A stretch of 50,988 bases of DNA from Pinguiococcus pyrenoidosus (lineage: Eukaryota; Sar; Pinguiophyceae; Pinguiochrysidales; Pinguiochrysidaceae): the NCBI GenBank assembly GCA_019677205.1, contig JAAMXY010001379.1:1-50988 (forward strand), given 5' to 3'. Position numbers and translations under genes: made by a program. The notes under the pieces are model-generated. The model saw only the letters and a program-made list of their open reading frames with translations, had not been told where the DNA came from and did no database searches. Below are positions 34,892 through 46,186 of this stretch, piece after piece. Positions within the stretch are counted from its first letter, which is position 1, and every line of letters begins with the position of its first letter.

Positions 34892-36524
34892 GACGTGTCG
34901 CTTATGTTTTTCGCCTCAGACTACAGTAGCATCATACAGCGCCTGGATCTTGTGGCCCTCGCTGACTGGTGTTCTTGAAGCCGTGGCCGGTGGGAGGGCC
35001 CAGGTTGATGCCACCGGCGCCGCAGAGCCTGAAGCCTTCTCTCCCCGCGGAGAACTGGCAGCGCGGCGCGGTCTTTGCCTAGAGAGAGGACAGTCCCTTG
35101 AGTGGCTCCCCAAGTAGAAGCGAAACCCCGGAGTGGATCCGGGTCAACGTCTCGGCGCGGCTGGGCGCTCCGGCTCGCACCCGGACCTGGTCCGGGGCGC
35201 CTTTCCGCCCGCGGCCCTCTCTTCCCTTGACGTTCTGAGCGGGGCCCGCGGCGGAAAGCGCGGTTTCTACGGAACTCTTTCGTATCGCGGTGCCACTGAG
35301 TTGTCGCCTTCAATGGCACTACAACTTTAGGAAACACTACTGAAACAACGTGGCCGCCTCGCGCACTCCCGGACCCGATCCACACCGGCTTCGCACCTGG
35401 GGCGTTAATAGGGCACGCAACGGAGGCCGATCGACGGAGACGCCGCGTGGTGACGCGCGCGGCACGGAGAGAGGTCTAACGTAAGGCACACATGAAATGG
35501 CGGGAGGAAACCCTCGGGCATTGCCATTCGTAGGTGCTCGGCCGGACTGTTTTAAAATTTTACATTGAATATTTGGGCGCCTAGGATCGCGTTGGACCGG
35601 GATCCGCAGGGAAGAAAATGCGCCCCTCGCCCAATGCTCCCGTCTGCAAGACTTCCGCAGCCAGTAGAACGACGTGGAGATGCCCAGGGAGGCAGCGGAG
35701 TGGCCCATTCGCGCAGGGCAAGGGCGACGTGAAAGGAATCCACCAATGCCGGCGCGCGCCGCCCCTTGCACCACCCGGACTTGGGGAGGTTGCCGGAGAA
35801 GCCCGACTTTGCGATGAATTGCGCCAAGTTGAGCTTTGGAAGAAGCCTCTCCATTGGTTCCGCACCGCCGTTGGTCCGTTTCGGGTAGCTTCCTTCTCCA
35901 GTGGCGCTTGACGGAGCCGGACACGCGGACGGGAGAGCAGACCAGTCACCGTCGGCCAGTAAATGGAGTCGCACTTTACGTTGAAGAGTTTTGCCATGTT
36001 TGGCCGTTACAAGATCCGGCTGTCATCCCTCCAGCTGGAACGGACGCGAAACTGTTGCTGTACGAGCAAGCTCGGATGAAATCCGAATCTCACCTCAGAC
36101 CTGGAACTCCCGCGTCTTCCGCCGTCAGCTGAATCCCAAGGGCTTGTACGCCCGCATGCTTTGCCCCGCCTATCCGAAGATTCTGGATTTACTTTAAAAT
36201 ATTTAATACTGTCTTAGGAATATCAAAGTTCATGAATGCATGATGATCATATGTATTTTCAAGTATTGTGATGTTTGTTCATTCTCCTTGCTTATTGATG
36301 ACAAAGCTTTACAGCGACACTCTTGGAGTTTTGGTTTTTGCTTTTCGCGTCGAGCTTGGAGGAAGGCCTCGCAACCTTCTCCGCCTCAGCTTCACCTCGG
36401 CAAGGGCGCCGCGAAGGTTCTGCTGTGCGCTTCTGTCCCTGGCGAGCGCTCCGTTTCCGTTCTGCTGAGGAGAGAGCGCGTTGAGCAAGCCTCTGTGCTG
36501 CGCACCATCGACGTAAGATCCGCG
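34892..36524. other. Gene-poor stretch, about 1.6 kb
   Basis: This lies between the MYB gene start and the Ac45-like gene. It is GC-rich around 34920-35330 and AT-rich around 36180-36300. Overlapping short frames on both strands (for example 35552-35974 and 35337-35924 minus, 35618-35911 plus) do not resemble any protein I know. I cannot exclude a decayed gene or a non-coding RNA. Confidence 0.4.
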
Positions 36525-37166
36525 ATGTTGGCTTCGCTTCTGTCGCTGAGCGCCCTCGGCGCCGTGCTCTGTCGGGCGACTGCGCGGCCTTCGGAGGCCT
36601 TCTTGATGTCCTCCTCCCTGGGCAGCAGCGGCCGCTTCTCGGCGAAGCCCATGTCGGCCGAGCAACTGTGCGACATGCTGGAGGCGGAGGCGCAGAAGGC
36701 CTCCACCGAGCAGGTTTGGGTGCTCGAAGAGCCCTCCGCGTTCGCGGCCGCTGGGCCTCAGCACCCGGTGGCCCAAATTCTGCCCCAGGCCCGGAGTAGC
36801 AGCATCTTCCCTGAAGTGCAAGGGCTGGGAACGCGCACGGTGGCGGAGACCTGCGCAGGACGCGGCCTGAGCTTCGCGCAGGTTGCCACGGCGGCGGAAC
36901 TGCAGCAGCCACTCACGGGCGAAAGGCCGTTTGTGGCGCTATGGCACCGGAGCTTTGCGCCGAAGCAGAGCCGGCGCTTGCAAGGCACGGACTCGGATGA
37001 GCCACAGAAGCGTTTCCTGCGCTTCACGCCGGAGATCATCGCGATTCTTGTCGTCACCTTAATCTTCCTCATCATTCTCTTCACCGGACTGTGCTGCATG
37101 GCTGGCATTCAGACGCCGCAGAAGCTTATCAGCAAGGGCTTCACAAAGCCGTTCAAAGAGTACTGA
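36525..37166 (+). CDS. Single-pass membrane protein; tail resembles V-ATPase accessory Ac45/VOA1
   Basis: A single exon encodes 213 residues. It has a signal peptide (MLASLLSLSALGAVLC), a ~155-residue lumenal part with no motif I recognise, and one C-terminal membrane segment (IIAILVVTLIFLIILFTGLC) followed by MAGIQTPQKLISKGFTKPFKEY. A membrane span followed by a short 'IQTP' type cytosolic tail resembles the Ac45/VOA1 accessory subunits of the V-ATPase, which assemble the c-ring. This is a weak match made by eye on about 45 residues. Otherwise it is an uncharacterised type I membrane protein. The start was chosen for the signal peptide. Confidence 0.7.
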   Translation: MLASLLSLSALGAVLCRATARPSEAFLMSSSLGSSGRFSAKPMSAEQLCDMLEAEAQKASTEQVWVLEEPSAFAAAGPQHPVAQILPQARSSSIFPEVQGLGTRTVAETCAGRGLSFAQVATAAELQQPLTGERPFVALWHRSFAPKQSRRLQGTDSDEPQKRFLRFTPEIIAILVVTLIFLIILFTGLCCMAGIQTPQKLISKGFTKPFKEY

Positions 37167-37358
37167 GACAATGGAGGAAGAAGAGGGGTAAAAACCTAGA
37201 GGCGCTGGACGTGAAATCCAAGCTGCAAGCTGCCAAAGAGAAGCAATTGATTTGTTCGCTGGAGACGATAGGATTCTTTTGCTTTCTGGACACCAGGTAT
37301 TCGTGGAGGCCTCCGGATCAAGAGCGGCTCACGTGCCGAACAGCTCCACGACTGCTAC

Positions 37359-40300
37359 CTACATATTCGTCTCAAAAGTGCCGTCCTCGTCATCTTCTTC
37401 ATCAAAAAGGTCGTCCTCATCCTCGTCGAGAAAGCCTCCCGCGTCCCCTTCCTCTTCCTCTTCCTGTTCTTGTCCTTCGTTGTATCCAGCTTCTTCCTGT
37501 TCTTCTTCTTCCTCTTCTTTTTCTTCTTCTTCCTCTTCCTCTTCTTCCTCTTCCTCTTCTTCATTATCCTCATCATCACCTTCGGAGTCTACGTCGCCGC
37601 GAAAAGCTGTTGCAAAAGGACGCAGAAGGGTTTTCCCTTTCGTTTTTGAGGCTCCGTTTACCGCATTCTTGGACTTCCCCGCGCCCAAAGAAGATGGACC
37701 TCCGTTTCCGCGAGACCCTCCGTTCTCCTTGGCGTTCGTGGCACACTGACGCGGATTCTTTCGAGCATTGCTGCGGCTGTCCAAGCGCTGTCGCATTTCG
37801 TCCTTCTCCTTCTGGAGCGCCTCCAAGCGCTGTCGAAGCTCCGCAGCCTCTCGCTCAGACACGCTTAGCCTCGCTCGCAGATCGACATTCGCTCTTCGCG
37901 TTTCAAGCAAGGCCTCGCCTTCTCCTAAGGTGAGAACGCCATCTTGCGCATGTTCGAGAGCGGCGTGATCGCGGAGATGGCGCTGAATCCGTCCTTGGGT
38001 CTCTAAGGCCCGTCTTATGAGATAGCTCTGCTCTTCCAAAAGGCCTCCGAGAGGCCCGTGGTGGACAAGGGAGCTTGCCAAGCCAGTGACGACGTCCGAC
38101 CCAAGGTTGATGAGCGCTGCGCCCGCCACTCGCTCGTCTTGGTCCCCATCGGCGTCAGCTGCCGCAGCCGCGGCAAAGAGCCGAGCCCTGTGTGCTTTCT
38201 CCTCAGAGGCTTTAGTCGCAGCTGTAGAAAGGCTCCCTGGCGCAGACACGCCCGTGGCGAGGTCTCCGCCTGCAGCACTGCTCGCCTCCGTGGTGTCGTT
38301 GGAGCCCCCCCACTCCACATACTTCTGCCATTCCTGCAAGGAACGCGCATTGCAGCGAATGCGCTCGTTTTGGCTTGTCCAGCTCCGAGGGGTGTCTAGA
38401 AACCTCGGATCTTCGACGGCAAACAGCACGTTGGCGCCCTGTAGGCTTGTCTGGCGCTTGACGGGCGAAGGACGGCCCCCATTTGTGGGTGCCACTTGTC
38501 TCCGGAAAGAGAGTCCCAGCACGGCCGCTCCGCGCCTGTTGATGCAGCTCTTCCCCAGGGCTACGATGGTCTCGGCTGCATGTACAAGGGGATTCCCGAT
38601 CGACGAGCCAACTGCCTCAGCACACTGAATCGGCAGCCTCTCCAGGTCCTCAAGGAAGGCGAGGGCGGTGTCGTACTTGCCACTCCTTATCTTGAATCCG
38701 ATTGCCGAAAGGTCGATGTACCCATCCACGCCGGGAGCCTTCTGCAGGGCAACGCCAGGAAGGAACCCTTCGCGGAAGGGCAGAGCGAGCCGGCTGCGGC
38801 AAATGCTACACCAAGCATACAGCAAGGTGTCCAAAAGGGCCTTCACGGGCAGCTCTCCACGGCAGAGGACACATTGATACTCTCCGGAGCGCGTTCGCGA
38901 CAGGAGGTCGCTATCCTTCCCTTCGGCACACCGAGCACACAGCGCGAAGGAACAGGAAGAGCAGCTCTGCGTCTCTCGCGGAGGGCTGTCAATGCTCTCG
39001 CCATCCTCACTGGCATCGAGACAGCATTGGCAGCAGAAATGCGAGGGACAGACGATGCCTTGGGGCGTGCTGCAGTTGTTGAATGCCCCTCCAAGACATG
39101 AGGGGTGGAACCGCCGCGAGCAGCCTTCGACGGTGCACCACAGACTGGTGCCCGGGTTGCCGCAGACGGAGCAGATATCTTTCGATCGCCTCTCCTTCCG
39201 GGAGGTTTTCGCAGGCCGCGCAGCTGGCTTCACCGTCTCTTCCACGGCGACAGTTTCTTTCAGAGCAGGCTCGGCATCTCGCTTACGCTTCTGTTTGCGC
39301 TTCCGGCTGCTCGTTCGATGCGGAATCCTGCGAATCGGATGCGGAGCTGCGAGCTGCACCGGATCTTGAATCACGGAAGCGAGCTTGTCTCTTCGATACT
39401 CCCGCGTATCCCAATCTCTGTGGAGGACGCGATCGACGCCACAGTGGCAGCACAACCAGAAGCCCTTCCCCGCGACGGTGTCCAGCGGATATCCATGGTC
39501 CGTAACCTGATGGGACGATTCGCGCATGGTTCCCATACAGTACAGCCCGTCGTTGGCCTGGGCCGCAGGATCTTCTGCGATGAGGTTTCGCAGGCAGTCT
39601 TGACAGCGCCAGCTCAGGTGCAATTCCTGCAGTCGGTCGAGCATCTCGTCGTCAATCTTCGGCGTGCAGCATTTGTAGTGGAAGGCCCGATCGCATTGGC
39701 AGCAAAGGAGGACGTCATCGTCCTTTTCCTTCTGGCATACAGCGCAGCTCACGTCCTGGTCCAGAATTACCCGCTTCGACACCATGTGAGTGGTCGGTTT
39801 GCCAACTGTGTATCGTTTGTGGTTGTATAGCTCCGGGCGCGCAACTCGTGTTTTCGCGCTGATGTGGCACAGCTTGCAGAACCAGACGTCGGTCTCGTCC
39901 GCTTCTTCTTCCGTCATCGGTGGCTCTATGCACTTCACGTGAACATCGCGATCACAAGAATCGCAGATGATGACCATGCTCTCTAGGGACAGCTCCCCGC
40001 ACGCGCTGCAAAGCTTTCCCGAGCAGTCCTTGCAGAAGTACTTCTGAAGCTGGTTGGCGATCTCGTCCAGCATGACAGGATAGGTGCAGTCGTAGTGGAA
40101 ATCCTTCTCACAGCCGTCACAGATGATCATGTCGCGACTGTCCTCCTCCGTAGTCCGCTTGCACACCGTGCAGCGGCCAGGCTGATCCATCCAATTCTCC
40201 TCGTCTTCTAGCCCGTAGTCGTCGTTCGCTTTATCCGCAGGCTTGGGCTCCTGCCCAGATCTGAGATCCTCATCTGGTGTGCTGCTGATTTTGACGGACA

Positions 40301-42072
40301 AAGAATTCCGCCCTTCCGTGGTTTTCTTTGGTCGCTTCTGTCACCCATGGCATTAGTCCACGTGTACTGCGGCTGTGCCAGGGGAAGGGAACATCATCTT
40401 CCATGCAGCTCACCTTTTGCGTTCTCTGGGAAGCAACCTCCTTCTTGGGAAAAGGGTGCTCTGAGGAATGAGCTTTCAAGCGCTTCTTCCGCTCAGATGA
40501 TTTCGGTGCGGCTGCCGACGGCTTCGCTAGACTCGGCTCGGAGCGCCGGCGTTTCTTGGCCTTGGCCAAACTTCTCTTTGGGGCGTCTGCGCTTTCCTCA
40601 TTCTCTACATTCTCGTTTTCGTCGGCTTCATGCTCGTCGATCTCATTCATGAAGCCATCCTCCGCCTCTTCGAAGTTCCTTGACACGAACTTCTCGTGCA
40701 TGACCTGTACGGTCTTCGACAGGTTCCGGACTTTCGCTGGCACGGGCACTCCCCTCCGGTAAAGGTGATCGGCAGCCTCTGCCAACGCCTTCACGTACTC
40801 CCGATGGCACCTGTGGGTGCATCCCGGGCTCGACATTCTTATCGCATCCTTGAGGATTTCCTAGGAGGGAATCGTCAGGTCACGAAGCTCCGCGCGCGGA
40901 CAGAGTCGAAGCTCTGGCAAGAAATACCTTTTTGGGCGACTTGTGATACGGATTGACCGCAGAGTCCTCAATCCAAGCGCTGCAACGAAGGAGAAGGGGG
41001 AGTCAATCAAACGGAACGGCCAGTTCTCCAGCTCCGCGGCGCAAAGAATTTTTGACCGGCGGCGAGAGGGAGGGGACAGACGGCAAAATGCTGCGCCACT
41101 CACACGTTGCGATCCTCAGCGCCAAAGAATCGGACACACACGGGCTTATCGTCCGCAATGGAGGTCCTGCATGATGGCGGAGCAATTTGGAGCGTAAGCC
41201 AACATTTTGGCGCCAGGAAGAACCAACTCAAGAGAGGGGCTGAAAACCTCACGAGGTGGGGTACCTGATCTTCTCGCGCTCCGTCTTGTTGGCGAGCCTC
41301 GCAGGCCAGTGGGGGTGGCCCATGTACCGCGCCCATATGATGGGCATTTCCTCGGTCTACCATTTGTGAAACTGAGCACCGAGAGCTTTGCAAAACGCAT
41401 CTGCGCTGGGAAGCTTCCGCTCCGTCTCGCCTACCTTCTCCGTGATCTCGAAACGCAGCCTTTCCGCCGCGCTGCCGCTGGGATCTTCGCGCGAAGGCAG
41501 GAATTCATCGTCCACGGTGACGGCGAAGGCGCTGTTCACGTCCACGGGGAAGCGGAGAGGGCCTCCGTAGCGCGTTGCGTAGTCGGTTGCACCTGCGGAC
41601 CCGAATCTGAGGTTCTGCGGGCAGGAGGGGCATTTCTCCCGAAATTTTCGCCACTCCGACCGTCGATCCTTCTCTAGACTCTCCCACACCATCTTACGAG
41701 CCCTAGTATCGAGATTCGGAAGCTGCTGGAGCGTCGTACGGAAGAGCCAAGCTGTCGTTCAATTTCAACCTCCTGTCCACCAGCCCGGCCTCGCTTAGAA
41801 GTGGACAAACATGGCACCGCCAGAACTTCCTCCAAACTGCATCTCCGCGCTCCAACCACGTCAGGCACTCTTCCAGGACACCCCTACGTCAAGATTCCGC
41901 GGCTTCCGCGCCGGGGCGGGCCGAGTCGCAGAACCTGAAAATCCGCCGTCTCCGGCTGCTTACCGAGTCTGGCGAGTTCGCTGTGGCCGGGGCCATATCT
42001 CTCCCAATCTTCCTTCCCCATGCTTTTGAAGAGCTTGGTCAACCGCCGCTTCTCGGAGAGCGTCGGCAACAT
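37359..42072 (-). CDS. PWWP plus multi-PHD chromatin reader
   Basis: Eight exons join in phase: 42072-41964, 41836-41770, 41702-41435, 41356-41265, 41166-41104, 40979-40928, 40860-40414 and 40250-37359, about 1,329 residues. After an N-terminal region with two Trp/Cys segments (WRKFWRCHVCP and WRKFREKCPSCP), a PWWP domain (about 152-220) shows IIWARYMGHPHWPAR, VCVRFFG and AWIEDS. It is followed by four Cys-rich PHD-type fingers: C-T-V-C...CDGC (about 393), C-S-A-C...CDSC, C-A-V-C...CQCD, and a later C-S-V-C...HPSC with a cysteine-rich cluster near the ZnF of CSSCSF. A coiled coil and a long Glu-rich acidic tail end the protein. Such readers bind methylated histone tails in the nucleus. A second reading ends the first part at the in-frame TAG at 41357-41359 and starts a new gene at 41347. 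I prefer one gene because a GTAGGC donor at 41434 and a TAG acceptor join both parts in phase. The join before 40250 has a weak acceptor. Confidence 0.82.
37440..37600. repeat. Low-complexity (CTT/CCT) tract encoding the acidic tail
   Basis: The plus strand is an almost pure pyrimidine run of CTT and CCT triplets. It is the reverse complement of the Glu-rich tail of the PWWP/PHD protein. Confidence 0.9.
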
Positions 42073-43192
42073 GATGGCGGATGCGCGGCACGCCGGAGGG
42101 CGCGAGGGGTGGCTGGGAACTGAGCTCACTGCACTTGGTCAATTCGCGAGCGGGAGCTGTGGTTCCGGATGGGAAGTACAGGGTGAAGTCCAACATCACC
42201 CCGATATCGACTATTAATTGGTCAGGAAACGTTGTACCCATGGATTCATTGGGTAGTGGGGGGCGAGGGGGAATCACGATGCTTTTCATTGGATTGGTAC
42301 GAAAAATATTCTGGATATGATACTTTGGATCAAGGACTTTTTGGTTCTCGGTATCCATCGCAAACCATAGCGATTTCCACTGTGTAGCTCGCGAGGGGTG
42401 AAGAAAGATGTGTCGGCTTTCACAAGCCTCTTTCCTTGCGTCTGTCTGGGTTCTCCACACACAAAGCACCGCACATCCCTCTGCAGACGGTTCCAGTACT
42501 ATTGGAAGCACGCAACAAGCGCTTTGGCCTTTTCGTCAAGTGTGGGAGACGTCCGTACCATGGTGGCTCCACTCATCGCTGCGCAGAAGCTGCAACAGAC
42601 TGCGAGCCCTGAGTTTGCCAACTGCGCCAACTCCGCGACCCGGACCTGACACAGTTGTACTGACCAAGGCCCCGCACACACCTTCAGCGTTAATGACTCT
42701 CGGCACGAAGACCCGCCCTTTGTGATGGAGGGATGAGAATGCCGCTCTGGTTGCACAGCTGGTGGACCCAAGAGCCCTCAGGCTGAGCTACGTCCACAAG
42801 AGTGCCCTCTGCCATCGTCTTGGGCTCACGCCGGCAGAGTTCGTGCACTGCACGGATCTAACGTGCATGCACTCGAGGATGGCTCAGGGCCTTCGCATAC
42901 TGGAAGTGACGCTCGCGGCTCAGTTCTGCAAACCGCGAGTGTTGGGAGCTGGGACAGTCAAAGCGACTGGCAGATTTAATTTTGGTCTGGGTGGACGTTC
43001 GGGCGCATGGATGCACACCCGGGGCCCGCCTCTCGCTGTCGCCGCTTGGTGTGCTGGCGAGCTTCGCCCGTCGTTGTGGGGCTGCGGTTCATATCACTGC
43101 CGGGGGCCGGCTCTTCGGTGGAATCGGGTGGAAAGGCCTGGATGTAAATAATCGTAGGAAGCATGATCCACTTCGTTCTTCAGTCCAAGTCG
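42073..43192. other. Intergenic, with a possible decayed gene fragment
   Basis: This lies between the PWWP/PHD start and the 3' end of gamma-SNAP. On plus at about 42640-42960 there is a protein-like stretch that moves between frames: SVNDSRHEDPPFVMEG, then, after a stop and a shift, DENAALVAQLVDPRALRLSY and VHKSALCHRLGLTPAEFV. It may be a broken gene, but I cannot name it. Confidence 0.35.
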
Positions 43193-44446
43193 CTATGTGA
43201 GATCGAGCTCGTCGTCGTCGTCGTCATCTCCACCGATATTCAAGGCGTCCAATTCATCGTTGAGGTTCGCATCGTTAGTCCCAGCTTCGGTCTCCTTCAC
43301 CTCCGACGGCGGCAGGCTGTTGTCGATGATGAGAGGCGGCGCCTCTGTCGCTGCTGCAGGACCTGCAGAGGTTAGCTGCTCCGGCAATGGCGCTTCTACC
43401 CCCTCAGACGTGAGACGATCAAGAGCCCGCAGGACGTACGGACTCAACGAAAGAATCCGCCGCTGCTTCTTGGCTTCTGCAAGTTGCTCCTCGTCGTAGC
43501 TTCTCAGGGCCACGAGCAAGTTCTCTGCAGCCTTGCACAGCTCCGAATGCAGATACTCGGTGTCCTGCAGATGACTCTCGAACAGGCTCCACGCTGCGTC
43601 GAAACCAGAGGTCGCCAGCATCAGCACCGTGCAGCTGAGGAAGTACTGGTTGAGGGTGAGGTCCTGCCCCATGGCTTTGTACATGATCTTACACCTGGGC
43701 TCAAGAGCTAAGACCTCTTGGAACTTTCCGTACTCGCAAAGGAATGCGTAGGCGTTTCGTATGCAATCCAACTGCGCAGTAGCGGGTTGGAAGCCCTCCC
43801 CGCCGCTTTCCACCACTTCCGCGGGCACCGCAACTTCGCAAGCTTCCTTCACAATGCCCACCGCTTCCTCCAAGGACTCGCCCGCCATCGCTATCGCCGC
43901 TTTCATCAGGTATGGCTCGGGCCTCTCCAGCTTCGCGGCGGTCATATGGGCGCTCATCGCGGCTTCCCGATACAGGCTCGAGGCTTCCCGGTCGTCTCCC
44001 AGGCCTTCAGCGACGCCTGCCGCCAGCGCATAGTTTCTAGCGCTGCTTCCGAAATTCTCGGCCTCCCGAAACGACTCCGCGGCCGCCAGATACGCATTCT
44101 TGGCCTCGGCGTGCTCGTCCGCAGCGCGATAGAACCTCGCCGCACGCTCGAAGTAGCTCGTGGCGGAGAAATGGTCGGGTTTCCAGCGCGTCAGACTCGT
44201 CTGCAGGAACTTCATGCCTTGCCGATACTCCTCGTCCGCTTCTTTCTTCTTGTCGGCGCGCTGAGCGGCCGACAAGCCGCTGCTGCGAAGTCCCGCGCGA
44301 GCCGGCTTGGCGGGCAGCGGCCTTACACCCGTCGGCTTCGCGGCAGGTTTCTTGGCTTTGTCAGCCGCATTCTTGGTGGCTGCTCGGGGCCCGTTGCCAG
44401 AGCGGCCACCGAGCAGCGCTGCCTTCTTGTCCGCGTAAGATGCCAT
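43193..44446 (-). CDS. Gamma-SNAP (soluble NSF attachment protein)
   Basis: SNAPs recruit NSF to SNARE complexes so they can be taken apart after membrane fusion. A single exon encodes 417 residues, longer than the usual ~310 because of an Ala/Lys-rich N-terminal extension and an acidic tail (DDDDDDELDL). The core shows the TPR-like helical pattern WKPDHFSATSYFERAARFYRAA, EAKNAYLAAAESFREAENF, LAAGVAEGLGDDREASSLYREAA and AFLCEYGKFQEVL, with YFLSCTVLMLATSGFDAAWSLFE as in gamma-SNAP. The start MASYADKK is chosen over upstream in-frame codons because the longer version has no protein character. It is divergent from the bZIP-like gene. Confidence 0.88.
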   Translation of the reverse strand: MASYADKKAALLGGRSGNGPRAATKNAADKAKKPAAKPTGVRPLPAKPARAGLRSSGLSAAQRADKKKEADEEYRQGMKFLQTSLTRWKPDHFSATSYFERAARFYRAADEHAEAKNAYLAAAESFREAENFGSSARNYALAAGVAEGLGDDREASSLYREAAMSAHMTAAKLERPEPYLMKAAIAMAGESLEEAVGIVKEACEVAVPAEVVESGGEGFQPATAQLDCIRNAYAFLCEYGKFQEVLALEPRCKIMYKAMGQDLTLNQYFLSCTVLMLATSGFDAAWSLFESHLQDTEYLHSELCKAAENLLVALRSYDEEQLAEAKKQRRILSLSPYVLRALDRLTSEGVEAPLPEQLTSAGPAAATEAPPLIIDNSLPPSEVKETEAGTNDANLNDELDALNIGGDDDDDDELDLT

Positions 44447-44804
44447 GCTGCTGGCGCGGAGAGACCTCGCGAAGGCGGCAACCGAGGAGTCGTGCGGGGT
44501 TCGGGGGAAAGAAACATGGAAAAGGATAGAGAATCTCCATGCATATTGAGCTATGCTGTGGCCGTTCAACTCTACGGTTTCATCATTGTTATAAAACTGT
44601 CTGGATACTAGAATGATGTATATTTTCAAAATAGTTAAAAAGGCAAAGTTGAGGTTTCAAAAGCTACGTGTCGCGCCTCGCGACACCGAGTTGCGCGGCT
44701 CGGGGCGTCATCTTTTGTCTCTCGCGTGCGCATGGTCCCTCTCCGTCGCAGCGCGCGGAAACGTGGATCTTTGACTCGCTGCTTTTTTGACGCCCGGCAG
44801 CTTC
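44447..44804. promoter_or_regulatory. Divergent gamma-SNAP/bZIP-like intergenic region
   Basis: This 358-base stretch should contain both promoters. It holds an AT-rich patch near 44570-44650 and no motif I can name. Confidence 0.4.
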
Positions 44805-46116
44805 ATGGCTGAGGACGAAGATCTGGGGCTGGACGAGTTTGAAGAGCTGCTCAATGAACCGCTTCTGCCGGAGGAGGCGTCGAGCGATACCTTCCTGAAG
44901 GTACTTCGGATTCAGCCGTCACCTGACGCCGCATGGGTCTAACCAGCCGCACGCTTTCCAGTGGGTTCTTCTCAATGCCGACGAGATCAGCTACAACTCC
45001 CCGAAGGAAGCGACGGCCGCGCCTGCGGTGGCTCCGCCGACGTCCAAGCCGTCGGTGGCTCCGACTTCGCAGATGCCTCTGATGGGCATCAACGCCATGC
45101 AGCCGATGCTCCCCGTGGGTTTCGTGCCGCTAGCTCCCAGTATGCCGCAGATGTATCCGATGTTTCCGCCTGTAGGCCAGGCGCAGCAGCAGCAGCAGCC
45201 GCCGCCGCTGGGCTCGGCCGCTCCGCCACAGGAGGCTGCTCAGCAGGGGGCGGTGAAGATGGAGCGGCCGGCGGCACCGAACCGGAAGCGGCCGGCAGTA
45301 GGGGATAGTCTAGAAGAAGGCGAAGGCGGACGGGGCTCAGTATCGGGCATGCGCAAGAAGAAGAAACCGAAGATGGAAGAGTTGCAAGTGCGGCTCGCGA
45401 AAGTGAAAGCCGAGAATCGGGAACTGAAGCATCACTTGACAAACGTTGAGGAGCGCCACAGGCTCCTCGACGCCGAGAAAAAGGCGATGGAGAACCTCAT
45501 CCGGAAACAGCTAGAAGCGACGCAGTGCGGCACGGGAGATCCGTCAGAGCTTGCCCGCATCATTCAGAATTTCAAGGATCTCTATGCGGACTACGGACCT
45601 CAGCGGCAGAAAGAATGCAATTTCCACATGGATCAGCTGGAGCGACTGCTGATCCCGACGCAAACAACGAAGATGAGCCTATGGACGATGGAGCAGCCCG
45701 CGTCCTTCTTTGACGATCCCAACAAGAATTCCTTGGGTGCGATTCTGAAGCGGGAGCTAGGGGTTACGTCGGAGCAGCGCGAGCGGATCTCCAGCCTGCG
45801 GGCACGAGTGCGAGAGGCTGTGAGAGACCTCCGAGCAGCAATGTCCTTCCTGCGAGACCTGCGGGGGCACATCAACCACAAGCACTCCAGCTTCGATGTG
45901 CGCATGCGCGAGCTTCAGGACATCCTCACGCCAACGCAGGCAGCGAAACTCATCCTGTGGGTCAGGAAGAATCGCCACAAGGTCAGAAACGGGCTGAACC
46001 TTACTGCAAAGGACATGTTTGGGGCAGGGATCGAGTACAGCGACGGTGATAGAGTTGCGAAGGGGGCAGATACCAACGAATCCAAAACAGCGTCTGAACC
46101 GAGCGCCGAGTCATGA
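44805..46116 (+). CDS. bZIP-like leucine-zipper protein with duplicated PTQxxKxxLW motif
   Basis: Two exons (44805-44900, 44962-46116) joined in phase 0 give about 416 residues. Residues 1-160 are acidic then Pro/Gln/Met-rich (QAQQQQQPPP), which suits an activation region. A KKKKPK cluster precedes a leucine-zipper-like coiled coil (EELQVRLAKVKAENRELKHHL). The canonical bZIP basic region with N-x7-R is not seen, so DNA binding is uncertain. The C-terminal half has two related segments: QLERLLIPTQTTKMSLWTM and RELQDILTPTQAAKLILWV, spaced about 95 residues apart. Similar 'LTP.Q..K..LW' ends occur in stramenopile bZIP proteins as I recall them. A nuclear regulator is likely but not shown. Confidence 0.68.
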
Positions 46117-46186
46117 TATCCGCTTTACAGACGAATGACAAGAATGAGATCTTCGAAATCAGCTAGTAGCGACTAGAGCCCTACCC

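Noticed and set aside
34921-35924. A mobile element or rRNA fragment in the 1.6-kb gene-poor stretch
   Set aside because: I see no terminal repeat, no transposase or reverse transcriptase motif, and no rRNA core sequence.
40414-40836. A separate small gene starting at ATG 40836
   Set aside because: Its frame continues upstream through EILKDAIR to a clean acceptor, and it joins the PWWP exons in phase.
45300-45480. Calling the coiled-coil protein a standard bZIP factor
   Set aside because: The basic region lacks N-x7-R, so I use bZIP-like.
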